Origin: Candidatus Woesearchaeota archaeon | GTDB taxonomy: Archaea; Nanobdellota; Nanobdellia; UBA10117; WJKY01 | Length of the DNA: 6,089 bases | Assembly: GCA_014728835.1 (NCBI GenBank) | Contig: WJKY01000051.1 | Coordinates: 1-6,089, forward strand | Reading direction: 5' to 3' | Shown here: positions 1-5,873 of the stretch, piece after piece | How the letters are laid out: the number at the start of each line of letters is the position of its first letter | Position numbering within the stretch: the stretch's first letter is position 1 | Position numbers and translations under genes: made by a program | The notes under the pieces: model-generated | The model's database searches: none | What the model saw: only the letters and a program-made list of their open reading frames with translations | Told to the model about the DNA's origin: nothing

Positions 1-36
1 AGTTATATGCAAAGAGCTTCTCGTAGGCATATAACT
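1..36. repeat. Perfect 10-bp inverted repeat at the window edge, inside eS1
   Basis: AGTTATATGC (1-10) is the exact reverse complement of GCATATAACT (27-36), with 16 bases between. The arms may extend beyond the left edge. The repeat sits in coding sequence and coincides with the stretch of eS1 that matches the family least well. Confidence 0.6.
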
Positions 37-297
37 ATCTTGCAAGTAGTACTTCCAAGGCTTTGTCAATGCTTTTTCGCCGCGCATATCATTAATTTTT
101 AATTTTATAACTTTCTTTTTATCTTTCGGAGAGCCACTTAAATGAAATAAATTAATCTCAATAGGTCTTCCTATCAAATTTTTTGGCATAAAAGCAGTTA
201 CTTCTCCGATTTCTTTATTTTTAAAAACATCTGGAGCTACTGCTGTAAACCATTTTTTCTTTGGTTTCTTAATTAGTTTTGTTCTCCGTTTTGCCAT
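1..297 (-). CDS. rps3ae: Small ribosomal subunit protein eS1 (S3Ae), N-terminal 99 residues, cut by window edge
   Basis: Reading the minus strand from the ATG at 297 gives an open frame of 99 codons to the window edge. It begins MAKRRTKLIKKPKKKWFTAVAP and continues with a KNKEIGE segment and a LIGRPIEINLFHLSG segment. This lysine-rich start followed by W-F/Y-x-x-x-A/T-P, NKEIGE and LIGR is the pattern of archaeal/eukaryotic eS1, a small-subunit protein near the mRNA exit; bacteria have no equivalent. The next in-frame Met is residue 37, so 297 is the only sensible start. The start lies 29 bases inside the end of the upstream nuclease gene, so translation is probably coupled; only a weak GAG stands upstream. 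The last visible residues (YYLQDSYMPTRSSLHIT) fit the basic R-S-x-V-R-R-R segment of known eS1 proteins poorly. The C-terminal half lies outside the window. Confidence 0.93.
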   Translation of the reverse strand, partial: MAKRRTKLIKKPKKKWFTAVAPDVFKNKEIGEVTAFMPKNLIGRPIEINLFHLSGSPKDKKKVIKLKINDMRGEKALTKPWKYYLQDSYMPTRSSLHIT

Positions 298-1672
298 TGT
301 TTAACTCTTTTTCAAATTCATTTATAAACATTTCCTCTTTGCCTATAGGAATTGTTGCTCCTGCAGCAACATCATGACCGCCTCCTTCGCCACCTAAATT
401 AGCTGCTATTTTTGCACATACTTCGCCTAATGAAACTTTTCCTTTTTTTCCAATATAACGTGATGATATCTTTAGTTTGCTGTCTGCCTTTCCAAAACAA
501 AAAATCGCTTTGCCAGACGCCTCTAAATTAAATGATAAAATTGTTGCTACTGTTCCAGCTAAATTCGAATCCATTTTATCTTTTCCAAGGAAGTAAATAG
601 CATGTTCTGTCTCTTTTACTATTTGTTCATTTTTCCTATTATCATAAAAATAATTCATAGCATCAATTATTTGTTTTTTATAGTTTCTAGTTATTTCTTT
701 ACTTTCTTCAAAATCTTTTTTATTTCCCATAGCAACACCAAATGCTATGCCGAATTTCTCTAATTTTGCGCAAGAATTCAGAGTTGCTGAAAGTACTTCT
801 GCTTCTCTTAATTCAGGTATTTCAAATTTCGGTAAAATTATTTTATCTTCAAAAATATTTGCAGGATTTTCAACATGATATCTCTTTGCAATTAAAGCTG
901 TTGCTAATTTCTTTTTTTCATCATCTGTTAAATCATTAATAGTTTTCCAACTATCATCTTCCTTTTTAAGATTTATTCCAATTTCTTGCAAAAATTTAAC
1001 AGCTGCAGACTCAGAGCCAGATATACTGGGTATAAAAGGGTCAGTACTGTATTCTAAGGCTTTATGTAAGGGTCTTGAACTCCATCCATAAAATTTCAAT
1101 CCTTTTTTTGTAGTTACAAAACCTTCTTTCAAAGCTTGTTCAAAAATTTCTTTATTTGGTCCTGAGAACTCGCCGTCTTTTCTCTGAGAATCACCTACTG
1201 CGCCAACAATTGCAAGTGCAGAAAGATCTTTATTTTTTTCATTTAATGCTCTAGCAAATAAATAGCAAATTGTTGCTCCGCAAACGTCTTTTCCTCCATC
1301 TATATTATAAAAATATGGATTAATATTTCTTGCATTAGTTCTGTAGTCTGCTTTTTCATCTATTGGGTGATGGTCTAAAACAAAAAAAGTTTTGTCAGGG
1401 ATTTCCTTAGCAATTTGATTGATTTCTTTGCTTCCATAATCTAATAAGAAAAATACTTTGTAATTTTTTTTCTTTATAACATCTAAAATATCATCTTCTG
1501 TTCTTGTAATAAAATGTATGTGGAATTTTGTACCTGCGCGCTGTAATGCTTTTGCAATTATTGCTGCCGAAGTAATGCCATCTGTATCATTATGAGAAAT
1601 AATTCCAACTGTCTCTTCTTTAAAATTTTTATAAAACTCCGCTGCTTTATTTATTGATGTTCTAAAATTCAT
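269..1672 (-). CDS. recJ: Archaeal RecJ/GAN-like DHH-family single-strand nuclease (Cdc45-related)
   Basis: This 467-residue protein has the complete DHH phosphoesterase core. Motif I is SHNDTDG (D29 and D31), motif II is LLDYG (D78), motif III is DHH (100-102), and motif IV is GAVGDSQ (D161). These residues bind two catalytic metals. The C-terminal DHHA1 domain carries the substrate-binding GGGHDVAAG (430-438). Length and order match archaeal RecJ homologues, including GAN, which joins the GINS-MCM replicative helicase as the Cdc45 counterpart. All catalytic residues are present, so active 5'-3' single-strand nuclease activity is expected; other archaeal DHH nucleases cannot be excluded. The start codon overlaps the uS15 stop by 4 bases (ATGA) and has no ribosome binding site of its own, which implies coupling. 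The uS15-RecJ-eS1 order is a known archaeal neighbourhood and favours GAN. The lysine-rich tail overlaps the eS1 start. Confidence 0.92.
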   Translation of the reverse strand: MNFRTSINKAAEFYKNFKEETVGIISHNDTDGITSAAIIAKALQRAGTKFHIHFITRTEDDILDVIKKKNYKVFFLLDYGSKEINQIAKEIPDKTFFVLDHHPIDEKADYRTNARNINPYFYNIDGGKDVCGATICYLFARALNEKNKDLSALAIVGAVGDSQRKDGEFSGPNKEIFEQALKEGFVTTKKGLKFYGWSSRPLHKALEYSTDPFIPSISGSESAAVKFLQEIGINLKKEDDSWKTINDLTDDEKKKLATALIAKRYHVENPANIFEDKIILPKFEIPELREAEVLSATLNSCAKLEKFGIAFGVAMGNKKDFEESKEITRNYKKQIIDAMNYFYDNRKNEQIVKETEHAIYFLGKDKMDSNLAGTVATILSFNLEASGKAIFCFGKADSKLKISSRYIGKKGKVSLGEVCAKIAANLGGEGGGHDVAAGATIPIGKEEMFINEFEKELNNGKTENKTN

Positions 1673-2100
1673 TTTTTATACTTCCAGTCAGCAGGCAATA
1701 CTTTAGTTTTCTTGTAATATTTTTCTAAACGTCTAATTTTTGATTCTGTAAGTTGTAAGCCTCGCTTTGTAACTTTGTCTTTTTTATGAGTTTCTAAGTG
1801 TTTCCTTATTTGCATTGCTTTTTCAATTAAATTTTGAATATCTTCTGGCAAATCAGATGTTAATTTATTTTCTTTTATAATTTGGCTAATTTTTTTACCA
1901 GTTAATTTTTTTACATCTGGAATTCCATAACTATCTCTTAAAGTTAGACCAATTTTACTAGAACTCAAACCTTGTTTTGCTAATTTTACAACTAATTTTT
2001 CTACTTCTTTTGATTTATAACCAATCCAACTTGGTGGTGTTTTTGCTAATGGTTTTTTACTACCTGATTTTCCTTTTCTTCTAGCATGCATTCTTGCCAT
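1669..2100 (-). CDS. rps15: Small ribosomal subunit protein uS15, archaeal type
   Basis: The 143-residue product starts MARMHARRKGKSGSKKPL, the hallmark N-terminus of archaeal/eukaryotic uS15. Near the C-terminus it has the uS15 signature IRKHLETHKKDK...RGLQLTESKIRRLEKYYK (98-130). uS15 binds the 16S rRNA central-domain junction early in 30S assembly. The length is normal for archaea; bacterial uS15 is near 89 residues. I chose the ATG at 2100 over the in-frame GTG at 2109 because that GTG is part of a GGTGA ribosome binding site and MARMHARRKG is the conserved start. It is the first gene of the operon and overlaps the nuclease by 4 bases. Its leader is unusually structured (separate entry). 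Confidence 0.96.
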   Translation of the reverse strand: MARMHARRKGKSGSKKPLAKTPPSWIGYKSKEVEKLVVKLAKQGLSSSKIGLTLRDSYGIPDVKKLTGKKISQIIKENKLTSDLPEDIQNLIEKAMQIRKHLETHKKDKVTKRGLQLTESKIRRLEKYYKKTKVLPADWKYKK

Positions 2101-2104
2101 ATGT

Positions 2105-2171
2105 TTCACCTTCGGCGAATTGAAATATCCAGAACTTTTGTTCTGGTATAAGCTCGCCTGAGCCAGCTTAT
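2105..2171 (-). promoter_or_regulatory. Structured 5' leader of the rps15 operon: three tandem hairpins, the last covering the ribosome binding site
   Basis: Read in mRNA direction, three hairpins follow one another. A: ATAAGCT (2171-2165) pairs with AGCTTAT (2154-2148), 7 bp, with extra GC pairs possible inside. B: CCAGAAC (2146-2140) pairs with GTTCTGG (2135-2129), 7 bp, with a 4-base loop and one base after A. C: TTCGCC (2119-2114) pairs with GGTGAA (2110-2105), 6 bp including one G-U, with a GAA loop; its 3' arm contains the whole GGTGA. The stretch is richer in GC than the surroundings. Several ribosomal proteins, including bacterial uS15, repress their own mRNA through leader structures. 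Autoregulation here is inference from position and fold. Confidence 0.5.
2106..2110 (-). promoter_or_regulatory. Ribosome binding site (GGTGA) of rps15, fixes the start at 2100
   Basis: On the minus strand GGTGA (2110 to 2106) is followed by five bases and then ATG at 2100. GGTGA is complementary to the usual archaeal 16S 3' end. It includes the GTG at 2109 that a longer reading would use as start. It is also the 3' arm of a hairpin (2105-2119), so its exposure may be controlled. Confidence 0.75.
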
Positions 2172-2173
2172 CC

Positions 2174-2205
2174 TAATAAAAAGCTTACATCGAGGTCTTT
2201 TTAAA
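2174..2205 (-). promoter_or_regulatory. Probable promoter of the rps15-recJ-rps3ae operon
   Basis: Two minus-strand TATA-like boxes are available. CCTTTAAAAAG (2207-2197, with a CC where a BRE would sit) would start transcription near 2175 and give a leader holding all three hairpins intact. TTTTTATTA (2182-2174) would start near 2152 and cut the first hairpin. The former is preferred because it keeps the leader fold. It would share its core with the divergent gene's TATA box. Confidence 0.45.
2198..2205 (+). promoter_or_regulatory. TATA box of the 124-aa hypothetical gene
   Basis: TTTTTAAA is centred about 25 bases before the ATG at 2227, the spacing expected for archaeal TBP/TFB initiation exactly at a leaderless start codon. 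The surrounding 11-mer CTTTTTAAAGG (2197-2207) recurs exactly upstream of tRNA-Arg (5767-5777). Confidence 0.65.
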
Positions 2206-2226
2206 GGTTTCTAAAAACTGTATGTT

Positions 2227-2601
2227 ATGGTGATAATAAGCTACAAATATGCTAAGGAGTTGATAGAAACATTTATTCAAATAAAAGAATCTCCAAATCT
2301 AAAAAATAAGCTAAATATTGAAAAAATCTCAAAAATAAATGATTCTAAGGAAAATATTACTAAACAAATACTTGATGGTTCAGATTATGCTTTTATCGCG
2401 CATGAATTACATAGCAATTCAAATAATATAAAAATTACTGGTTATGCAGAATTTCCAGATGTAAATGGAAAATATACTTTAATATATTCTAAAAAAGAAA
2501 TTGAAATAAAATGTGATGATAATTTAGAAGATAAAATTGAAAAAAAACTCAGAGATTTTATGAAGCAGTCACAAACTAATGGCTTACTTAAGAAAACTTA
2601 G
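2227..2601 (+). CDS. Hypothetical protein, 124 aa, family not recognised
   Basis: I do not recognise this protein. It is soluble and lysine-rich, with no signal peptide, membrane helix, cysteine pair or metal motif. By eye it has an N-terminal helix (about residues 6-20), a polar middle, two probable beta strands (about 66-76, IKITGYAEF, and 82-96, YTLIYSKKEIEIK), and a charged C-terminal helix (about 98-113). A TATA box lies at leaderless spacing before the ATG, and base composition resembles the neighbours, so the gene is probably real. Its last 14 bases overlap the end of convergent bud32. The proximity prompted a check against the small KEOPS subunits Pcc1 and Cgi121; length and visible pattern do not support either. 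Another ATG at 2222 opens only a four-codon frame ending in TGA. Confidence 0.72.
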   Translation: MVIISYKYAKELIETFIQIKESPNLKNKLNIEKISKINDSKENITKQILDGSDYAFIAHELHSNSNNIKITGYAEFPDVNGKYTLIYSKKEIEIKCDDNLEDKIEKKLRDFMKQSQTNGLLKKT

Positions 2602-3187
2602 ATTTATATCTTCCTCTTGATTCTACTTTTTTTAGTTGCTCAAAAACTTTTTTGTGTTTATAGCTTTCCTTAAAAGCTTTCCAGCAGATTTTCCAGATTT
2701 TATAGTGTTTGCTTTTTAAGCATTCTTTGAAAAGGTGCAAATCCACTGCTTTGTCTTCAATACGCTGGCTTCGCGCACCTAATCCAAAATCAATAAATAC
2801 AACTTCATTATTTCTTTTTATCATATTTGAAGTTGTTAAATCCCCGTGAATCACATCTATATGATGTAATTTTTTAACTGAATTTCCTATTTTCTTGCAA
2901 ACATTCTTAATTTGCGTTTTATCTTTTTCTGCATCAAGCCAATCTCTTACTTTAATACCATCAATAAATTCTAAAATAAGTTTTGTTTTCTTTTGCTCAA
3001 TAATATTAGGAGTTTTTACACCTGTCCGCGAAGCAGCTGATATTAATTTTGCTTCTAATTTAGTTCTGCTTTTTCGCAGTTTGTCATCAATTTGTTTTAT
3101 TCTATAATCTTTGCTAATTCTATCTTTAATTATTTGATTATCTGTTTTATATAAAATTGCTTCTGCACCTTGTGCTATTTTTTCCAT
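2588..3187 (-). CDS. bud32: Bud32 (PRPK-family) atypical protein kinase/ATPase of the KEOPS complex
   Basis: The 199-residue protein is a minimal RIO/PRPK-type kinase. It has the nucleotide-loop GAEA (7-10), a following Lys at 21 in IIKDR, a conserved Glu in KLEAKLI (E45), GVKTPNI (56-62), the catalytic loop HGDLTTSN (114-121, with D116 and N121), the metal-binding DFG (133-135), and the Bud32-typical EDKAVDLHLFKE (144-155). The basic tail RGRYK (191-195) matches the RGRKR tail that Bud32 uses in tRNA-related activity. Bud32 works with Kae1, Cgi121 and Pcc1 to make t6A37 in ANN-decoding tRNAs, mainly as an ATPase. It is separate here, whereas many archaea fuse it to Kae1; no other KEOPS gene is visible in the window. 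It ends tail-to-tail with the 124-aa gene, overlapping by 14 bases. Confidence 0.93.
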   Translation of the reverse strand: MEKIAQGAEAILYKTDNQIIKDRISKDYRIKQIDDKLRKSRTKLEAKLISAASRTGVKTPNIIEQKKTKLILEFIDGIKVRDWLDAEKDKTQIKNVCKKIGNSVKKLHHIDVIHGDLTTSNMIKRNNEVVFIDFGLGARSQRIEDKAVDLHLFKECLKSKHYKIWKICWKAFKESYKHKKVFEQLKKVESRGRYKSKFS

Positions 3188-3201
3188 ATGTTACCGACAT
3201 G

Positions 3202-3210
3202 TTTATAAAT
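3202..3210 (+). promoter_or_regulatory. Possible plus-strand TATA box facing asnS, with a 36-base leaderless frame behind it
   Basis: TTTATAAAT is centred 27 bases before an ATG at 3233. That ATG opens an 11-codon frame (MAKKSDSPNQK, stop TAG at 3266-3268). The box could give asnS a longer second transcript. It overlaps the divergent bud32 box, so an AT-rich coincidence is possible. Confidence 0.35.
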
Positions 3211-3217
3211 TAAAAAA
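3209..3217 (-). promoter_or_regulatory. TATA box of bud32
   Basis: Minus-strand TTTTTTAAT is centred about 26 bases upstream of the bud32 ATG at 3187, consistent with a leaderless transcript. No ribosome binding site is seen before the ATG. Confidence 0.5.
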
Positions 3218-3292
3218 CCTTGCCTTTAGAACATGGCTAAAAAGAGTGATAGTCCCAATCAAAAGTAGAAGAGTTCTAGATAGTCGCAAGAG

Positions 3293-3300
3293 TTTTAAAT
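3293..3300 (+). promoter_or_regulatory. TATA box of asnS, supports the start at 3321
   Basis: TTTTAAAT is centred about 24-25 bases before the ATG at 3321, the leaderless spacing. This agrees with the conserved AsnRS N-terminus beginning at that ATG, and argues against the in-frame GTG at 3246. Confidence 0.6.
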
Positions 3301-3320
3301 TGTCAAAGCAAAGTAAAATT

Positions 3321-4586
3321 ATGTTTAAGCCAATTGAGGATGTTTTAAAGCCTAAATTTGATGGCAAGAAAGTAGCCATCAGAGGTTGGGTTTATAGAAA
3401 ACGGAGCCAGAAAAAGCTTATTTTTCTAATAATTAGAGACAGTTCAGATATTATTCAGGCTGTTGTAAAAAAAGGGTCTAAAGCCTGGAAAGCTGCGCAG
3501 AAAATTACAATCGAAAGTTCTTGCGAGCTTAAAGGAACAATAAAAAAAGACAAAAGAGCTCCAACAGGCTATGAACTAAAAGTTAGTGACCTAAAAATAA
3601 TTGGTCTGGCAGATACGTACCCAATTACCAGAGATAAAAGTGCTGAATTTTTAAGAGATGTCAGACATCTTTGGATCCGTAGCAGAAAAATTACTCAAAT
3701 TCTAAAAGTTAGAAGTGAAGTGTTTAAAGCTATCCATGATTTTTATCGTAAAAAAGATTATACAGAATTTCAATCTCCTATCTTTACAACTTGTGCTTGT
3801 GAAGGGGGTTCAACTCTTTTTCCAGTAAAAGGTTTTGGCGAAAAAGTATATCTTTCACAAAGCTGGCAGTTATACGCAGAAGCAGGCATACAAGCTCTTG
3901 AAAAAATATATACTATAACTCCGGCTTTTAGAGCTGAAAAATCAAGAACGATTAGGCATTTGGCAGAATATTGGACAGCAGAAGCTGAAGCTACTTGGAT
4001 GCATTATAAAGATATGTTGAAACAAGAAGAAGAGCTGATTCTTCATATTGTTAAGCATGTTTTAAAAACATGTAAAAAAGAACTAAAAGAATTAGGACGC
4101 GACATAAAAGAACTTAAAAAAATTAGGGCTCCTTTTAAGAAAATTACTTACAAGCAAGCAATAAAGAAGCTAGGTAAAAAATGGGGTCATGATTTAACAG
4201 ACAAAGAAGAAAGAAAACTTGCTAAAGAAATTGGTAAGCCTGTGTTCATAACTCACTTTCCAAGAAAAATGAAAGCATTTTACATGAAATCTGACCCTAA
4301 AGATAAAAAAGTTGTTTTAGCTGCTGATTTATTATTGCCTGGAGTCGGAGAAACAATAGGCGGCAGTGAAAGAATTGCTGATGTAAAAGAATTGCTCAAA
4401 TCAATCAAAATGTTTGGTTTAAAGAAAAAAGATTATCAATGGTATATTGATCTGCGCAAATATGGAACTGTTCCTCATTCTGGTTATGGCTTAGGTATTG
4501 AAAGGTTAGTAATGTGGCTAACTGGTGCAGAACATATTATGGATACAATTCCATTTCCGAGAACTATCACAAGAGTTCGTCCTTAA
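3321..4586 (+). CDS. asnS: Asparaginyl-tRNA synthetase (class IIb)
   Basis: This 421-residue enzyme attaches asparagine to tRNA-Asn. An N-terminal OB-fold anticodon-binding domain (about 17-95, starting VAIRGWVYRKR) precedes a class II catalytic domain with RHLWIRSRK (115-123), the AsnRS-typical CEGGSTLF (160-167), YLSQSWQLYAEA (177-188), motif 2 FRAEKSRTIRHL (203-214), GETIGGSERIAD (343-354) and motif 3 GYGLGIERL (388-396). It ends PFPRTITRVRP. CEGGSTLF and the ending point to AsnRS, not AspRS, so the cell can charge tRNA-Asn directly. A lysine-rich stretch (about 231-305) separates motifs 2 and 3. The GTG at 3246 would add 25 basic residues. I prefer 3321 because of the family start and TATA spacing. 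The stop overlaps that of the convergent permease. Confidence 0.94.
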   Translation: MFKPIEDVLKPKFDGKKVAIRGWVYRKRSQKKLIFLIIRDSSDIIQAVVKKGSKAWKAAQKITIESSCELKGTIKKDKRAPTGYELKVSDLKIIGLADTYPITRDKSAEFLRDVRHLWIRSRKITQILKVRSEVFKAIHDFYRKKDYTEFQSPIFTTCACEGGSTLFPVKGFGEKVYLSQSWQLYAEAGIQALEKIYTITPAFRAEKSRTIRHLAEYWTAEAEATWMHYKDMLKQEEELILHIVKHVLKTCKKELKELGRDIKELKKIRAPFKKITYKQAIKKLGKKWGHDLTDKEERKLAKEIGKPVFITHFPRKMKAFYMKSDPKDKKVVLAADLLLPGVGETIGGSERIADVKELLKSIKMFGLKKKDYQWYIDLRKYGTVPHSGYGLGIERLVMWLTGAEHIMDTIPFPRTITRVRP

Positions 4587-4593
4587 AAAGGAC
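4579..4593. repeat. Inverted repeat spanning both convergent stop codons
   Basis: GTCCTT (4579-4584) and AAGGAC (4588-4593) are complementary, with three A between. The repeat covers both TAA stops of asnS and the permease. It might form a weak hairpin on both transcripts. There is no T-run after it on the plus strand, so a role as terminator is unproven. Confidence 0.35.
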
Positions 4594-5731
4594 TTATGCC
4601 GAGAATTTGCATTGTTGTTACAACAATTCCAAATATAAAAATTGTGATTACTATGTAAGGTAATGCTGTATTTTTTAATTTTAGTCCTTTGGTTTTATAT
4701 TTTCTAGCTTTAAGTGCCATTACTCCAACTAAAATTCCAGCAAAACCAATTGAATATGCGCCAGTAATTTCAAGAATGCGTGTAAAACTTTTGGCAACAA
4801 ATAACATAAACAGAGGTACAATCATAGTAAGCAAATAAGCTTGGTTGTTTTTCATTCCAAGGTCTTGGATAAATGTGTCTTTAAGAACTAATCCCAACGC
4901 TATAAATGAAGTTGCCATTGCTATCAATGCAAAAATATTTCCTAAAACAATTACAACTGGATTTGTTAGTTGTCCAAATGCAATTGTAGCAACTTCAGAT
5001 GTTTGGCTGCCTGTTACTCCGACAACTACTGTTGTAAAAAACCAATATAATGTTAATGGAATCAAAACACCTGCAATAACAGCTTTTCTTAATAACTTGG
5101 CATCGCCTTTTAGTGCTTGTTTTGCTTCTGGTATCACCATACTACCAGCAATTGCAAACAAAATAACTCCATAAGGTAAAAATGCTTTAGAAAAATTAGC
5201 TGTTTGCAGATTTCCTAAATTTATATGTGTAAATGCAAAAGCGCACATTATAATAATCAATCCAATTAAAAATAAAACTAAAGGAAGTTCAACACTTTCT
5301 GTTGCTTTAAGTCCTGCATAAATTGGAATTGAAAATAATAAAAGCAAAATTATTGAAAATGTTAAATTTAATGGTATTCCGTAAAATGAGGTTTGTGAAA
5401 AAAATGTGGCAAAAACATTGCCGCTGCCAATTGCATAAGCAAGCATAGCACCCCAAACAGTAAAAAAAATCGATGCTTGCATCATTAATTTTCCTTTTTT
5501 ACCTAAATAATGTTTGGCTAACCCAACTAACTGATGCTTTCCAGGCGTAGATAAAGTTAAATCAGCAACCATTAAAAATTCAAATAAAATTGCTGTGCCA
5601 ACTATTAATAATATAATTAAACCTAACACATATCCTGATTGTGCAACTGCATAAGGTATTCCTAAAACACCTGCGCCGACTATAGCGCCAACTAAAATTG
5701 CTATAGCTTTCCAAAGAGATTTTGTGGCCAT
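4583..5731 (-). CDS. Amino acid permease, 11 transmembrane helices, likely aromatic/neutral amino acid type
   Basis: The 382-residue protein is almost wholly hydrophobic, with about 11 membrane helices near residues 8-30, 33-58, 84-108, 120-141, 148-170, 184-203, 216-239, 258-284, 298-315, 320-342 and 356-379. The first helix carries GAIVGAGVLGIPYAVAQSGY, the unwound-helix signature G-x-x-x-G-A-G-x-L-G-x-P-Y-A of the APC superfamily. It most resembles the aromatic/hydroxy amino acid permeases (Trp/Tyr permease type) and the AAAP group, both with 11 helices. It probably imports an amino acid with a cation across the cytoplasmic membrane. The substrate cannot be read from sequence; neighbouring asnS is no evidence for asparagine, as the genes face each other. 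The ATG at 5731 gives a short charged start before helix 1. The gene stands alone on its strand. Confidence 0.87.
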   Translation of the reverse strand: MATKSLWKAIAILVGAIVGAGVLGIPYAVAQSGYVLGLIILLIVGTAILFEFLMVADLTLSTPGKHQLVGLAKHYLGKKGKLMMQASIFFTVWGAMLAYAIGSGNVFATFFSQTSFYGIPLNLTFSIILLLLFSIPIYAGLKATESVELPLVLFLIGLIIIMCAFAFTHINLGNLQTANFSKAFLPYGVILFAIAGSMVIPEAKQALKGDAKLLRKAVIAGVLIPLTLYWFFTTVVVGVTGSQTSEVATIAFGQLTNPVVIVLGNIFALIAMATSFIALGLVLKDTFIQDLGMKNNQAYLLTMIVPLFMLFVAKSFTRILEITGAYSIGFAGILVGVMALKARKYKTKGLKLKNTALPYIVITIFIFGIVVTTMQILGISPF

Positions 5732-5756
5732 CCTTGCTTTCTAATGCTCAAAAAGC

Positions 5757-5765
5757 ATATATATA
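5757..5765 (-). promoter_or_regulatory. TATA box of the permease, with a small inverted repeat beside it
   Basis: TATATATAT-type sequence (inside GTTATATATATGC, 5767-5755) lies about 30 bases before the ATG at 5731, predicting a start near 5735 and almost no leader. ATGCT (5744-5748) and AGCAT (5754-5758), five bases apart, lie between the box and the predicted start, where a repressor could act. A 5-bp repeat may be chance. The AAGG touching the ATG is too close to act as a ribosome binding site. Confidence 0.45.
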
Positions 5766-5767
5766 AC

Positions 5768-5775
5768 TTTTTAAA
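5768..5775 (+). promoter_or_regulatory. TATA box of tRNA-Arg
   Basis: TTTTTAAA is centred about 27 bases before the first base of the tRNA, the expected archaeal distance. It lies in the same exact 11-mer (CTTTTTAAAGG, 5767-5777) as the box before the 124-aa gene. Confidence 0.65.
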
Positions 5776-5798
5776 GGCAAAATTTGCTTATTTTTTAC

Positions 5799-5873
5799 GG
5801 GCCTGTGGCTTAATCTGGATATAGCACTCGGTTTCGGCCCGAGAGATTGAGGGTTCGAATCCCTTCAGGCCCA
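5799..5873 (+). tRNA. tRNA-Arg, anticodon UCG
   Basis: All cloverleaf parts are present: acceptor GGGCCTG/CAGGCCC (7 bp), a D arm with GCT/AGC and the GG pair in CTGG, anticodon stem CTCGG/CCGAG around loop TTTCGGC (T33, anticodon TCG, G37), variable AGATT, and T arm GAGGG-TTCGAAT-CCCTT with one G-U. The discriminator is A73. The UCG anticodon reads CGA and, with U34, probably other CGN codons. There is no intron and CCA is not encoded, so the CCA-adding enzyme must supply it, as is common in archaea. No T-run follows, so transcription may continue into the structured region downstream. Confidence 0.96.

Noticed and set aside
742..939. Plus-strand open frame of 65 codons inside the nuclease gene
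   Set aside because: It lies antisense to conserved nuclease coding sequence, its product is a leucine-rich low-complexity string, and it has no promoter or binding site.
2101..2109. GTG at 2109 as the rps15 start
   Set aside because: The GTG is part of the GGTGA ribosome binding site, and the conserved archaeal uS15 N-terminus begins at the ATG at 2100.
2227..2601. The 124-aa protein as KEOPS Pcc1 or Cgi121, suggested by neighbouring bud32
   Set aside because: Too long for Pcc1 and without its strand-helix pattern; no Cgi121-like features. The genes are convergent, not in one operon.
2895..3107. Plus-strand open frame of 70 codons inside bud32
   Set aside because: Shadow of the Bud32 reading frame, with no family features and no start signals.
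3246..3320. GTG at 3246 as the asnS start
   Set aside because: It adds 25 basic residues not expected in AsnRS. The ATG at 3321 matches the family start and has a TATA box at leaderless spacing. Kept only as an alternative in the findings.
4845..5174. Plus-strand open frame of 109 codons inside the permease
   Set aside because: Antisense to the membrane-helix coding sequence; its composition is explained by complementing hydrophobic codons.
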